NCBI GenBank assembly: GCA_017882305.1
Contig: JADGPU010000029.1
Coordinates: 1 to 32,862 of the forward strand
From: Bacteroidales bacterium
Lineage (GTDB): Bacteria > Bacteroidota > Bacteroidia > Bacteroidales > VadinHA17
Reading direction: 5' to 3'
Length of the DNA stretch: 32,862 nt
The position numbers and the translations under genes are program-made. The notes beneath the pieces were generated by a model. That model ran no database searches. It saw only the letters and a program-made list of their open reading frames with translations, and was not told the DNA's origin. The stretch's first letter is position 1. Every line of letters starts with the position of its first letter. Shown piece by piece: positions 24,484-31,151 of this stretch.

Positions 24484-25519
24484 CTTTCGCTGTATGAGTT
24501 AATAATTCTGCCAATAATGCGGATAAACTCACTGAGGCACAAGCAACATGAGAATCAGCCGCTCCATAATAAATAAATAAAGTATCTCCAAACAAAGCAG
24601 TACCCGTTGGAAAAACCACATTATTAACGTCTCCTCTTAACTCCCATTCAGATTCTGGTGAAAATAAAGCATAAGGCAACCGTGATATTACTTTTTCAGG
24701 ATTATCTAAATCCAGCAAGGCTGCTGCACACGCAGAATATACAGTTCCTTCGTTAGTTTCTTCTGCTCCATGGTAAATTAACAGCCAGCCATGTTCTGTT
24801 TCAATAGGAGGACAACCACCCCCGATATAGCTTGACTCGTGGGCAAATAAAGGATCGATGACAATATGATCTTGCAGTTTAAGAAAATAATTTTCCCAGA
24901 ATTTTTTAGTGAGATCCGTTAAGTTTTCTACAGAAACAATTTGAATGCCTGGCCTGATCCGGTGAAGAAATACCAGATTGCCTTTGATTCTTCGGGGGAA
25001 AAAAACTACATTTTTGTCCCAGAGCATCACTTTTTTTTCAGGATCAGCATGCGGGTTGTAAATCTTATTATCGTGGTAATATCTTTCATTAACCCCGCCT
25101 TCTAATTCTATAAGAGATATAAATCTTGCAAAGGTGATGGGAGGAACAATGAGTCCCTGTTTTTCAAAATGCATTAAATCTTTCGATATAGCTAAAGCTC
25201 CACGCGCATTTGTTCCATCATATGCGGTATAGGTCAAATAATACTGATCATCAATCTTTACAATACGGGGATCTTCAATACCATGCTTTTCATATTCAAA
25301 TTCAGGCACCATAAAAGGCTCATTCCACCTTTCAGCAACTGTTAACGGACCATCCAGTCTACAATAGCCAATAGTTGAAAAATTTCCTTTTTGTACAGCC
25401 CTGTAGAAAAGATGAACGATTTTACCTTCCTGTATTGTTGCAGGATTAAGTACACTTTCGTTTTCAAATTCCAAAACTGTCTTTGACAATAAAATTCCTT
25501 CTTTTTTAACCTTTATCAT
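24473..25519 (-). CDS. GH130-family enzyme (short form)
   Basis: A 348-residue single-domain five-bladed β-propeller. Motifs are ESVLNPATI, EKHGIEDPRIVKID (putative catalytic D83), YYLTYTAYDGTNARGALAIS, VVFFPRRIKGNLVFLHRIRPGIQI, GGGCPPIETEHGWLLIYHGAEE and the final LFIYYGAADSHVACASVSLSALL. This is the usual GH130 layout and length. Databases have sometimes mislabelled such proteins as a pesticidal Cry7Aa protein. It is the first gene of the GH130/GT-GH/GH130 operon and has its own shared-regulon promoter. It likely acts on β-mannosidic or related linkages in the cytoplasm, in the direction of either degradation or, by reverse phosphorolysis, synthesis. Confidence 0.9.
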   Translation of the reverse strand: MIKVKKEGILLSKTVLEFENESVLNPATIQEGKIVHLFYRAVQKGNFSTIGYCRLDGPLTVAERWNEPFMVPEFEYEKHGIEDPRIVKIDDQYYLTYTAYDGTNARGALAISKDLMHFEKQGLIVPPITFARFISLIELEGGVNERYYHDNKIYNPHADPEKKVMLWDKNVVFFPRRIKGNLVFLHRIRPGIQIVSVENLTDLTKKFWENYFLKLQDHIVIDPLFAHESSYIGGGCPPIETEHGWLLIYHGAEETNEGTVYSACAAALLDLDNPEKVISRLPYALFSPESEWELRGDVNNVVFPTGTALFGDTLFIYYGAADSHVACASVSLSALLAELLTHTAKDEK

Positions 25520-25584
25520 GGAAAATATTTTAATCTTTTTATCTCCTAAACCTTGACAGTTCCAGGAAATTAATATTCACTGAG

Positions 25585-25649
25585 CAAAGGTCCGTAACTA
25601 AAGTCAGGGATGTGTTACAGAACTTTTGCAAAAAGTTACATGATTTACA
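25585..25649 (-). promoter_or_regulatory. Shared-regulon promoter of the GH130/GT-GH/GH130 operon
   Basis: TGTAAAT (25643-25649), 2 nt, TGTAAC (25635-25640), 15 nt, TGTAAC (25614-25619), 21 nt, GACCTTTG (25585-25592). Both TGTAAC copies are perfect. In this copy the first element is itself TGTAA-like, which supports reading it as a third, partial half-site. Confidence 0.83.
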
Positions 25650-25756
25650 TAATTTTTCTATGGATATTATTACTCAAAAATTGTAACAGCACAGACTATT
25701 TCGGGATACTTCAGCGATAAGAAGAGAGGATTATATTTAGCAGCCTCTTTTATGAC

Positions 25757-26863
25757 TCACTGTAAGGGTTTTCTTTTTTTTAAAATCGTTTTGATTTTTA
25801 ATATCGGGGGCATTGTGTCGCCTAATAAGAATCCCCATGGTTTCAGAGGTTCTATGTGATCGCAAATGAGTTTTATAATGGCAAGCATCGGCATAGAAAG
25901 AAACATTCCGGGTATTCCCCATAAAGCATTTCCGACAAGAACAACTATTACAGAGAATAATGCATTGATTTTTATTTTTGAGGCAACTATATATGGAACG
26001 ATGTAGTGGTTATCAATAAGTTGGATGATATAATAGGCTACCAGAATGTAGAAAGCGTACCAGGGTGACGGTTTGGTGACCAGGGCTACCATCATTGGCA
26101 ATGCGACTGCAATGATACCTCCGATGTATGGAATGACATTTAGCAGTGCTGCAAGAATGCCAAGAATGAAAGCATATTCAATACCAAGTATTAAAAGCGC
26201 TGCTGTATTCATTGTTGCCATCAAAGCAGCTTCGATAACCAACCCCACAAGATAGCGCTGAATGACAGTTTTGATCTGGGAAACTAATTCCCTTACATGA
26301 GTTTGGTAATTTGATCCGGAGAGTCTGCGAATAAACTCAATTAATAAAGGTTGATAAAATAATATCATAAAGATGTAGAATGGTATCAACAACAATATTA
26401 CTAATCCGTTGCCGAGAAGGACTATTGTTTGTCCTATAGCTGCTGTGCTTACATTGACTATTTCGCCCTGCGTTTTTGTAATCCAGTCATGTATTTTTTG
26501 AGGGTCTTTATCAAAATAATCTGCCGCATCGGAAATTGTTTGGTTAAGTATTGATGTAAATTTCCCGACCAGTGCCGGCCATGATTCTCCAAACCGGCTT
26601 GCCTGAGAGATTAAAACAGCGCCAACTGCGGCAATTACAATAAAGGCAAGTAACATCGTGAGAATAATTGCTAATACTCTGTTTATTTTTATTCGCACCA
26701 GAAAATTAACAACAGGATGAAGTAGAATTGCAATAATTATTGCGAAAACTAAGGGAATAATAATACTTTTTGCAATATACATTATTGCAAAAAAAGCAAT
26801 TAAGCCCATTAGGAAAATGGTCACTTTTACGTAAAATGGCAGCTTTAATTCTTCACCTGGCAC
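25757..26863 (-). CDS. AI-2E family transporter (YdiK/PerM-like membrane protein)
   Basis: A 368-residue protein with about eight membrane helices. It starts with GTG (26861-26863; the next in-frame methionine lies 18 residues later, inside the first helix). The family block GIEYAFILGILAALLNVIPYIGGIIAVALPMMVAL and the later NHYIVPYIVASKIKINALFSVIVVLVGNALWGIPGMFLSMPMLAIIKLI are diagnostic of the AI-2E/PerM family, whose substrates range from autoinducer-2 to Na+/H+ exchange. It follows the 27256 gene by 12 bases, at the end of the stress-type operon that starts at 29429. Confidence 0.9.
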   Translation of the reverse strand: MPGEELKLPFYVKVTIFLMGLIAFFAIMYIAKSIIIPLVFAIIIAILLHPVVNFLVRIKINRVLAIILTMLLAFIVIAAVGAVLISQASRFGESWPALVGKFTSILNQTISDAADYFDKDPQKIHDWITKTQGEIVNVSTAAIGQTIVLLGNGLVILLLIPFYIFMILFYQPLLIEFIRRLSGSNYQTHVRELVSQIKTVIQRYLVGLVIEAALMATMNTAALLILGIEYAFILGILAALLNVIPYIGGIIAVALPMMVALVTKPSPWYAFYILVAYYIIQLIDNHYIVPYIVASKIKINALFSVIVVLVGNALWGIPGMFLSMPMLAIIKLICDHIEPLKPWGFLLGDTMPPILKIKTILKKRKPLQ

Positions 26864-26875
26864 GACTTATGGAAT

Positions 26876-27256
26876 TTATTTCTTTTTACGAAAAAAATGC
26901 TGAATCAGAGCTTGTCCTATTGATTTGATTACGTCAGAATTTTTAGCAACGACGTTTGTTACCCCAAACTGAAGAAATGAACCAATAAGTTTTCTGATCA
27001 GATTACCAGATGTCCCTACGAATATTTTTTTTGAAAGGAACCCGCTGAGCAGACCCATGGCTGTACCTGAAATATTATCAATCAGGTAAGGCGATGAAGA
27101 GATCTCCTTCAATGTACTCCTTAGAATATTGACTGGTCTTAAGCTTTCGTAAGCAAGTAATAATTCCTCTTTCAGCAACTGTCCTTTAAAACCTTGCTCA
27201 ACTTCTAATAATTGAATTGCATCTTTAAGCCCGTCTGTGGAAGTTATATTTTGCAT
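26876..27256 (-). CDS. Unknown protein in the stress operon
   Basis: A 126-residue protein. The N-terminal half is helical and charged (LKDAIQLLEVEQGFKGQLLKEELLLAYESLRPVNILRSTLKEI). The C-terminal half has two short apolar segments (GTAMGLLSGFLSKKIFVG and LIGSFLQFGVTNVVA) and a basic end (FFRKKK). I do not recognise a named family. The small apolar helices and its position between a holin-like and an AI-2E-type membrane protein suggest membrane association. It lies 6 bases after the upstream gene and 12 before the next, so it is cotranscribed. Confidence 0.75.
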   Translation of the reverse strand: MQNITSTDGLKDAIQLLEVEQGFKGQLLKEELLLAYESLRPVNILRSTLKEISSSPYLIDNISGTAMGLLSGFLSKKIFVGTSGNLIRKLIGSFLQFGVTNVVAKNSDVIKSIGQALIQHFFRKKK

Positions 27257-27262
27257 CTGCTC

Positions 27263-27616
27263 TTATTTAAGAATGTGTTTGATGATATAATTCCCGACAA
27301 GCTTCTTAATCCATTTATGCATAAAGAGATGAATGACAATCCCGACCAGAATATAAAATCCGGCTACCACAAAGAACCCATAAAATGTTTTTCCAAGGAT
27401 ATCACCCAGCCATAAAGCTATGCCCAGATTTAAAAACAACATGAAAGAAGCAATAAGAATAATGACAACTGATTGTGGAACCAGCGAAGACACAATATCT
27501 GTTGTCTTGTCAAGTGTTTTAAGCTTTGCCAGCTCAAGGCTTGTTTTGCCATATTCAGAAGCTCTTTCAAGCAATGATTCCAGGAATGTAGTATTATCTT
27601 CCATGTCTTCCGTCAT
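27263..27616 (-). CDS. Holin-superfamily-III-like small membrane protein
   Basis: About 117 residues. After an acidic amphipathic N-terminus (TTFLESLLERASEYGKTSLELAKLKTLDKTTDIVSSLV) there are two membrane helices (VVIILIASFMLFLNLGIALWLG and FYGFFVVAGFYILVGIVIHLF) and a basic tail. This is the layout of the phage-holin-like family often found beside YtxH proteins in bacterial chromosomes, where lysis is not the likely role. The longer frame to 27631 would start with TTG; I choose the ATG at 27614-27616 (another ATG follows at 27602-27604). Confidence 0.7.
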   Translation of the reverse strand: MTEDMEDNTTFLESLLERASEYGKTSLELAKLKTLDKTTDIVSSLVPQSVVIILIASFMLFLNLGIALWLGDILGKTFYGFFVVAGFYILVGIVIHLFMHKWIKKLVGNYIIKHILK

Positions 27617-27642
27617 GATAAAGTTATACAAAAGCCGTATTT

Positions 27643-28056
27643 TTAGTTATTTGCAACCCTTGTAATGCCGTTTGAAATAGTTAACAGGAATACTGTTTCT
27701 TCCTGGGTCGTGAGACTGTACTTTATGTTTTCATCAAGCGTCATCAGCTGACCTTCATTGAGGGTTATACTATCTTTCCTGATATGAAATCTTAGTTTGC
27801 CCTCAATTATCTGAAATGTAATAGAATCATCTGATTGAAAGGACTTTATTTCTGTTCCTTCATGCATTGATGTAAGAATAATCTGTTTATTGGGACTTTT
27901 CAAAAGAGTCAATGCATTAAGTTCACCGTTTGCCCAGGTATAACTCTGTTTCATAGTTGCTATTAAAGAGGGCAGATTAAATCCTAATAAAGTACAATCT
28001 GATGACCTTTTATTCTTTGTAAAAGGAAGTCTGGCCTTCAAGGTTTCTATTTCCAT
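27643..28056 (-). CDS. Cupin-like small protein
   Basis: A 137-residue soluble protein. Residues about 55-130 (IILTSMHEGTEIKSFQSDDSITFQIIEGKLRFHIRKDSITLNEGQLMTLDENIKYSLTTQEETVFLLTI) follow the cupin β-barrel rhythm: HEGTEI ... EGKLRFHI ... LNEGQLMTL. The canonical metal ligands HxH ... E ... H are only partly present (one H in the first motif), so metal binding and enzyme activity are doubtful and a sensing or binding role is as likely. It lies in the operon between the holin-like and YtxH genes. Confidence 0.72.
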   Translation of the reverse strand: MEIETLKARLPFTKNKRSSDCTLLGFNLPSLIATMKQSYTWANGELNALTLLKSPNKQIILTSMHEGTEIKSFQSDDSITFQIIEGKLRFHIRKDSITLNEGQLMTLDENIKYSLTTQEETVFLLTISNGITRVANN

Positions 28057-28105
28057 GATTATATTTTTATTCTATTTGCAAAATTTTAACTAAACTGGAA
28101 ACGAG

Positions 28106-28384
28106 TCATTCGGTTGCAGTTTTTGCAGCTTTTTTAACCTCTGAAACTTTAGCCTTGGCTTTCTCGGTAAAGTCAGAAACTTCTTCCTTTACCTCATCAA
28201 CCTTGACTGAAATGTTTTCGAGAAATTCATCGAATTTTTCTCTTAAAGCATCCGCATAGTCTTCTCCCTTCTTAGAGATCTGTTTCCGCGTATTAGAACC
28301 TTTGTCGGGGGCAAATAATATCCCTAACAATGCACCGGCAGCAACACCGGCCAAAACACCTAGTAATACTTTTCCTGAGCTCAT
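28106..28384 (-). CDS. YtxH-domain stress protein
   Basis: A 92-residue protein. An N-terminal glycine/alanine-rich helix (VLLGVLAGVAAGALLGILFAPDKGSNTRKQI) is followed by a long charged helix (EDYADALREKFDEFLENISVKVDEVKEEVSDFTEKAKAKVSEVKKAAK). The GxxAGxxxGxLFAPxxGxxTR pattern defines the YtxH family, known from Bacillus as general-stress (σB) proteins. It is probably membrane-anchored with the coiled coil in the cytoplasm. It lies in the operon driven from 29520-29584. Confidence 0.92.
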   Translation of the reverse strand: MSSGKVLLGVLAGVAAGALLGILFAPDKGSNTRKQISKKGEDYADALREKFDEFLENISVKVDEVKEEVSDFTEKAKAKVSEVKKAAKTATE

Positions 28385-28402
28385 GATTCTTTATTTAATT
28401 GA

Positions 28403-28723
28403 TTATAATAATACAACAAGCAAAATGACAATAAGTATAATTGCACCAACTGAAAGGTAAACACCTCCACCAATGTCACGCATTTTGTGGTTGATAGATT
28501 TTACCTCTTTACGCAAGCTTTTCTTTTCAGCCGATTTCATATTCGATTTGTCCATTGCTTTTATCTCATTTAGTCTTAGTTCCATGGTTTTTACCTCTGC
28601 CGATTCCGCAGGTTTTGGAGCAGCCAAAGATGAAGGTTCAGTGGTAGTTGCTGCATTTAATTGAAGCGGAAGTAATGTTACTGACAAGCAGGTCACCATT
28701 AAACAAATAGCAAGTTTTTTCAT
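28403..28723 (-). CDS. Small signal-peptide protein with C-terminal membrane helix, paralogue A
   Basis: A 106-residue protein. The N-terminus MKKLAICLMVTCLSVTLLPLQLNAATT is a signal peptide. A charged middle (EVKTMELRLNEIKAMDKSNMKSAEKKSLRKEVKSINHKMRD) precedes a C-terminal hydrophobic helix, VYLSVGAIILIVILLVVLL, ending at the last residue. Its signal and C-terminal helix are nearly identical to the protein encoded at 28923-29246, while the middle differs. It forms a duplicated module with the lmo0937-type gene 27 bases upstream. Function is unknown; the layout suggests a periplasmic domain tethered by a tail anchor. Confidence 0.82.
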   Translation of the reverse strand: MKKLAICLMVTCLSVTLLPLQLNAATTTEPSSLAAPKPAESAEVKTMELRLNEIKAMDKSNMKSAEKKSLRKEVKSINHKMRDIGGGVYLSVGAIILIVILLVVLL

Positions 28724-28750
28724 GATAATATAAATTAATTAATTGTTGAT

Positions 28751-28903
28751 TTAATATCTTCTTCCCTGAATGACTCTAAGTATAATTGCTATTATTGCAA
28801 TAACAAGGAGTATATGTATTACTCCACCAACACTGTATCCAATAAATCCGATTGCCCAGGCAATGATTAAAATTACTGCTACGATATAAAGTAAATTTCC
28901 CAT
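28751..28903 (-). CDS. lmo0937-family small membrane protein, copy A
   Basis: A 50-residue protein, MGNLLYIVAVILIIAWAIG ... GGVIHILLVIAIIAIILRVIQGRRY. Two hydrophobic helices are separated by GFIGYSVGG. Length, start and the GGVIHILLVIA segment fit the lmo0937-type small membrane proteins, common in stress-type loci; their action is unknown. The ATG is at 28901-28903 and the stop at 28751-28753. It is almost identical to copy B at 29274-29429 and lies 19 bases after the stop of paralogue B. Confidence 0.85.
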   Translation of the reverse strand: MGNLLYIVAVILIIAWAIGFIGYSVGGVIHILLVIAIIAIILRVIQGRRY

Positions 28904-28922
28904 GATTTTAATTTCTAATTGT

Positions 28923-29246
28923 TTATAACAAAATCACTACTAATATTATAATTAGAATTATTGCACCGGCTGAAACGTAAAGTGTGCCTCCATTTCTATG
29001 GTGACGTTCTGATGTAGTTACTTCAACCTGTGAATTTTTCTTGTCCTTCGAAATTAATTTTGAATCACCCATTGTATTAAATTGGTCAACCCTTTTAAGT
29101 AAGGCTTTGACTTCTGATGATTCGACCGGTTCGGGAGGTTTTGTAACAACAGATGAAGGTTTGTCAGTAGTTGCTGCATTCAATTGAAGAGGAAGTAATG
29201 TTAATGACAAGCATGTCATCATTAAACAAATAGCAAGTTTTTTCAT
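28923..29246 (-). CDS. Small signal-peptide protein with C-terminal membrane helix, paralogue B
   Basis: A 107-residue protein. The signal peptide MKKLAICLMMTCLSLTLLPLQLNAATT and the C-terminal helix TLYVSAGAIILIIILVVILL match paralogue A. The middle (PSSVVTKPPEPVESSEVKALLKRVDQFNTMGDSKLISKDKKNSQVEVTTSERHHRNGG) shares only the proline-rich start and the EVK-to-helix region, and is less charged. The contrast between fixed ends and changed middle suggests relaxed or diversifying selection on the exposed part after duplication. It is cotranscribed with copy B of the lmo0937-type gene, 27 bases upstream. Confidence 0.82.
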   Translation of the reverse strand: MKKLAICLMMTCLSLTLLPLQLNAATTDKPSSVVTKPPEPVESSEVKALLKRVDQFNTMGDSKLISKDKKNSQVEVTTSERHHRNGGTLYVSAGAIILIIILVVILL

Positions 29247-29273
29247 GATATATAATTTAAATTTTTAATTGAT

Positions 29274-29429
29274 TTAAAGTATCTTTCTGCCTTGAATAAT
29301 CCTAAGGATTATTGCAATTACAGCAATCACAAGAAGAATGTGTATGACACCACCCATGCTGTAGCCTATAAATCCGATTGCCCAGGCAATAATCAAAATT
29401 ACTGCTATGATATAAAGTAAATTTCCCAT
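29274..29429 (-). CDS. lmo0937-family small membrane protein, copy B
   Basis: A 51-residue protein, MGNLLYIIAVILIIAWAIG ... GGVIHILLVIAVIAIILRIIQGRKIL, with two membrane helices. The ATG is at 29427-29429 and the stop at 29274-29276. It is the first gene after the shared-regulon promoter at 29520-29584 and so heads a run of nine genes to 25757. It differs from copy A by a handful of conservative residues. Confidence 0.85.
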   Translation of the reverse strand: MGNLLYIIAVILIIAWAIGFIGYSMGGVIHILLVIAVIAIILRIIQGRKIL

Positions 29430-29519
29430 GATTGAAAGTTTATTTGAGTAGCGTTATTCTGTTTAGAAAAATAAGTTCATTTTATTAATGTTGAAGTTCT
29501 AAGTAAAAAAGAACCTTGA

Positions 29520-29584
29520 CAAAGTTAGGCTTCACTATTGCAGAAACAGTTATATAATTTTTGGAATAAGTTACATCATTCACA
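29520..29584 (-). promoter_or_regulatory. Shared-regulon promoter of the nine-gene stress operon
   Basis: TGTGAAT (29578-29584), 2 nt, TGTAAC (29570-29575), 15 nt, TATAAC (29549-29554), 21 nt, TAACTTTG (29520-29527), a perfect TAnnTTTG. The leader before the ATG at 29429 is about 85 bases. Confidence 0.84.
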
Positions 29585-29666
29585 CATTTGGATGTGATAA
29601 AAAGAGAATACAGCCGCTCCGCCTGATGAGGAACTGCTAAATGCTTTTAGGAGTAAGTCAAATCAA

Positions 29667-30227
29667 TTAATGGCTCCCCAGTGCAGCTCGTCGATTGTTC
29701 TTAAGGTTTTTAAAATGAGATGGTGTAAGCCCCGTCATTTTCTTAAACTGATTTGACAGATGCGATACACTGCTGTAATGAAGTTTCCATGCAATTTCGG
29801 TAAGATTGAGCTCATCGTAAACAAGGAGTTCTTTTACCTTTTCTATTTTATTTGAGAGGTAAAACTGCTCAATTGTAGTCCCTTTATATTCGGAAAAAAG
29901 ATTGGAAAGGTAAGTGTAATTATGATTGAGTTTTTCGCTCAGGTAATCGGAAAGGTTTATTTTGATTTGTTCATCATTATAATGGATCAGTTCAATAATG
30001 ATAGTTTTAATTTTCTCAACCAGTATTTTTTTATTATCATCTATCAGTTCAAGCCCTGTCATTTTCAGGGCAACGTCCAGATTGTTTAATTGATCTTTTG
30101 AAATCTTGTCTGTTATTTCAACTTCACCTAATTCAACGGTAGTAAAATGCAACCCAAGTTTTTCCAATTCTAATTTAACCACCATCTTACAGCGGATACA
30201 GACCATATTTTTGATGTACAGTTTCAA
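29667..30227 (-). CDS. AraC-family regulator with N-terminal HMA-like CxxC domain
   Basis: A 186-residue protein. Residues 1-60 resemble a ferredoxin-like heavy-metal-associated fold, with MVCIRC giving C10 and C13 as a possible metal or redox pair. Residues about 90-175 are the AraC double helix-turn-helix (LTEIAWKLHYSSVSHLSNQFKKMTGLTPSHFKN). The frame begins with TTG (30225-30227), preceded by AAAGGAAAA. Starting at the next ATG would cut off the first β-strand before the CxxC, so I prefer TTG. It probably senses copper, another thiophilic metal or redox state; the target is unknown. It is likely monocistronic, with a −7 box at 30264-30271. A direct role in the shared regulon is possible but unsupported. 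Confidence 0.85.
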   Translation of the reverse strand: MKLYIKNMVCIRCKMVVKLELEKLGLHFTTVELGEVEITDKISKDQLNNLDVALKMTGLELIDDNKKILVEKIKTIIIELIHYNDEQIKINLSDYLSEKLNHNYTYLSNLFSEYKGTTIEQFYLSNKIEKVKELLVYDELNLTEIAWKLHYSSVSHLSNQFKKMTGLTPSHFKNLKNNRRAALGSH

Positions 30228-30263
30228 TTTTCCTTTATTCAGATATACATATCAATAACATAA

Positions 30264-30271
30264 CAAATATA
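30264..30271 (-). promoter_or_regulatory. Housekeeping-type −7 box of the HMA-AraC gene
   Basis: Reads TATATTTG on the minus strand, a perfect TAnnTTTG, about 37 bases before the TTG start. The TGTAAC repeats of the shared promoters are absent at the required spacing. Confidence 0.45.
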
Positions 30272-30412
30272 CAATATTTTAGTTCTTATTTAAGTTAATT
30301 ATTTAAGCTTTTGTAACAAAATATTAATTTTTATCAACGTATTTCAGACACCTGCTTTTAAGTGATTGATGTTGAAATTGACATGCATCTCTTATAATCA
30401 TAAATACCTTCC

Positions 30413-31147
30413 TTAGTGATTCACTATTGTACTTAAAAACTGTGTCAATCTCAGAAGGTAGGAATTATCCAAAGATCCGCTTGTTCTGTTTTTCTTCAGG
30501 AATTCTTTAATTTTATCCTTGTTGCCGGGAGAAAATGTATATAAATTTCTCCGGTTTAAACTTTTTGTAACAAAGGTTTTATTATTGGTAAACCTGAAAA
30601 TGTAAATGGGTTCTTCAGCATAAACATTTTTCTCATAAGGAACTCCATTTTTACGGATAAGTTCAGTCCCTTCTTTCTTAAAGGCATGAATTACAAAAAG
30701 TGATGAACTTCCATAATTTATTGCCTGTCCGAATACTAAAGCCGAATCTGCAAGAATATTCCTCCTGGCTTTAATTTTTCTGAAATAAACCGATGTATCT
30801 CCATTATAATTCTGAAAATGAAATTGCAGGATTGCTTCTTTATCCAGCTTAATTATATTTTTCGATTTTGGTTCCTTCCAGAAAAGTTCATCAAGTAATC
30901 CATTGTATTTTATGAGTTTATTTCTGACAATTTCTCCATTTGAAAGAAAGATATCCCCTGCAAGCCATTCCGGATTAAAATAGGTTGTCGGATCAACACT
31001 TAAAGCCGGAGTAAAAAGGTCTCCTGTCAGATATGGATCAGAGTTTGTTATTCTATAATTCTCGTGGGAACCACTTCTTTGACTATACAGATTTTGAAAG
31101 CCGATCATCAGCAGAATTGCATGAGCTATTATTATTTTGGTTGTCAT
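30413..31147 (-). CDS. Secreted protein of unknown function
   Basis: A 244-residue protein with a signal peptide (about 1-22, ending LYSQ). The body has a β-rich pattern (EWLAGDIFLSNGEIVRNKLIKYNGLLDELFW ... IIKLDKEAILQFHF ... ADSALVFGQAINYGSSSLFVIHAFKKEGTEL) without catalytic motifs that I recognise. The segment on folding NGEIVxNKLIKYNGLxDELFW appears in other secreted Bacteroidota proteins of unknown role. It starts 4 bases after the stop of the upstream MG2/plug-like gene, so the two are probably made together and may interact in the envelope. Confidence 0.75.
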   Translation of the reverse strand: MTTKIIIAHAILLMIGFQNLYSQRSGSHENYRITNSDPYLTGDLFTPALSVDPTTYFNPEWLAGDIFLSNGEIVRNKLIKYNGLLDELFWKEPKSKNIIKLDKEAILQFHFQNYNGDTSVYFRKIKARRNILADSALVFGQAINYGSSSLFVIHAFKKEGTELIRKNGVPYEKNVYAEEPIYIFRFTNNKTFVTKSLNRRNLYTFSPGNKDKIKEFLKKNRTSGSLDNSYLLRLTQFLSTIVNH

Positions 31148-31151
31148 TTAG

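Larger units (their letters stand above)
28403..29429 (-). repeat. Tandem duplication of a two-gene module
   Basis: The unit (lmo0937-like gene followed by a signal/tail-anchor gene) occurs twice: 29429-28923 and 28903-28403. The lmo0937 copies are nearly identical at protein level, and DNA blocks such as AAATTTACTTTATATC and GATTGCCCAGGC are shared. The signal peptides of the partner genes match (QLNAATT), but their middle domains have diverged strongly. Confidence 0.88.

Noticed and set aside
25721..25752. Possible terminator after the AI-2E-type gene (AGAGG/CCTCT)
   Set aside because: The stem is only five to six base pairs around a loop of about 15 bases and the following T run is interrupted; not strong enough to annotate.
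27263..27616. Prophage lysis cassette because of the holin-like protein
   Set aside because: No endolysin, spanin or phage structural gene is nearby; the gene sits in a stress-type operon where such small membrane proteins are common.
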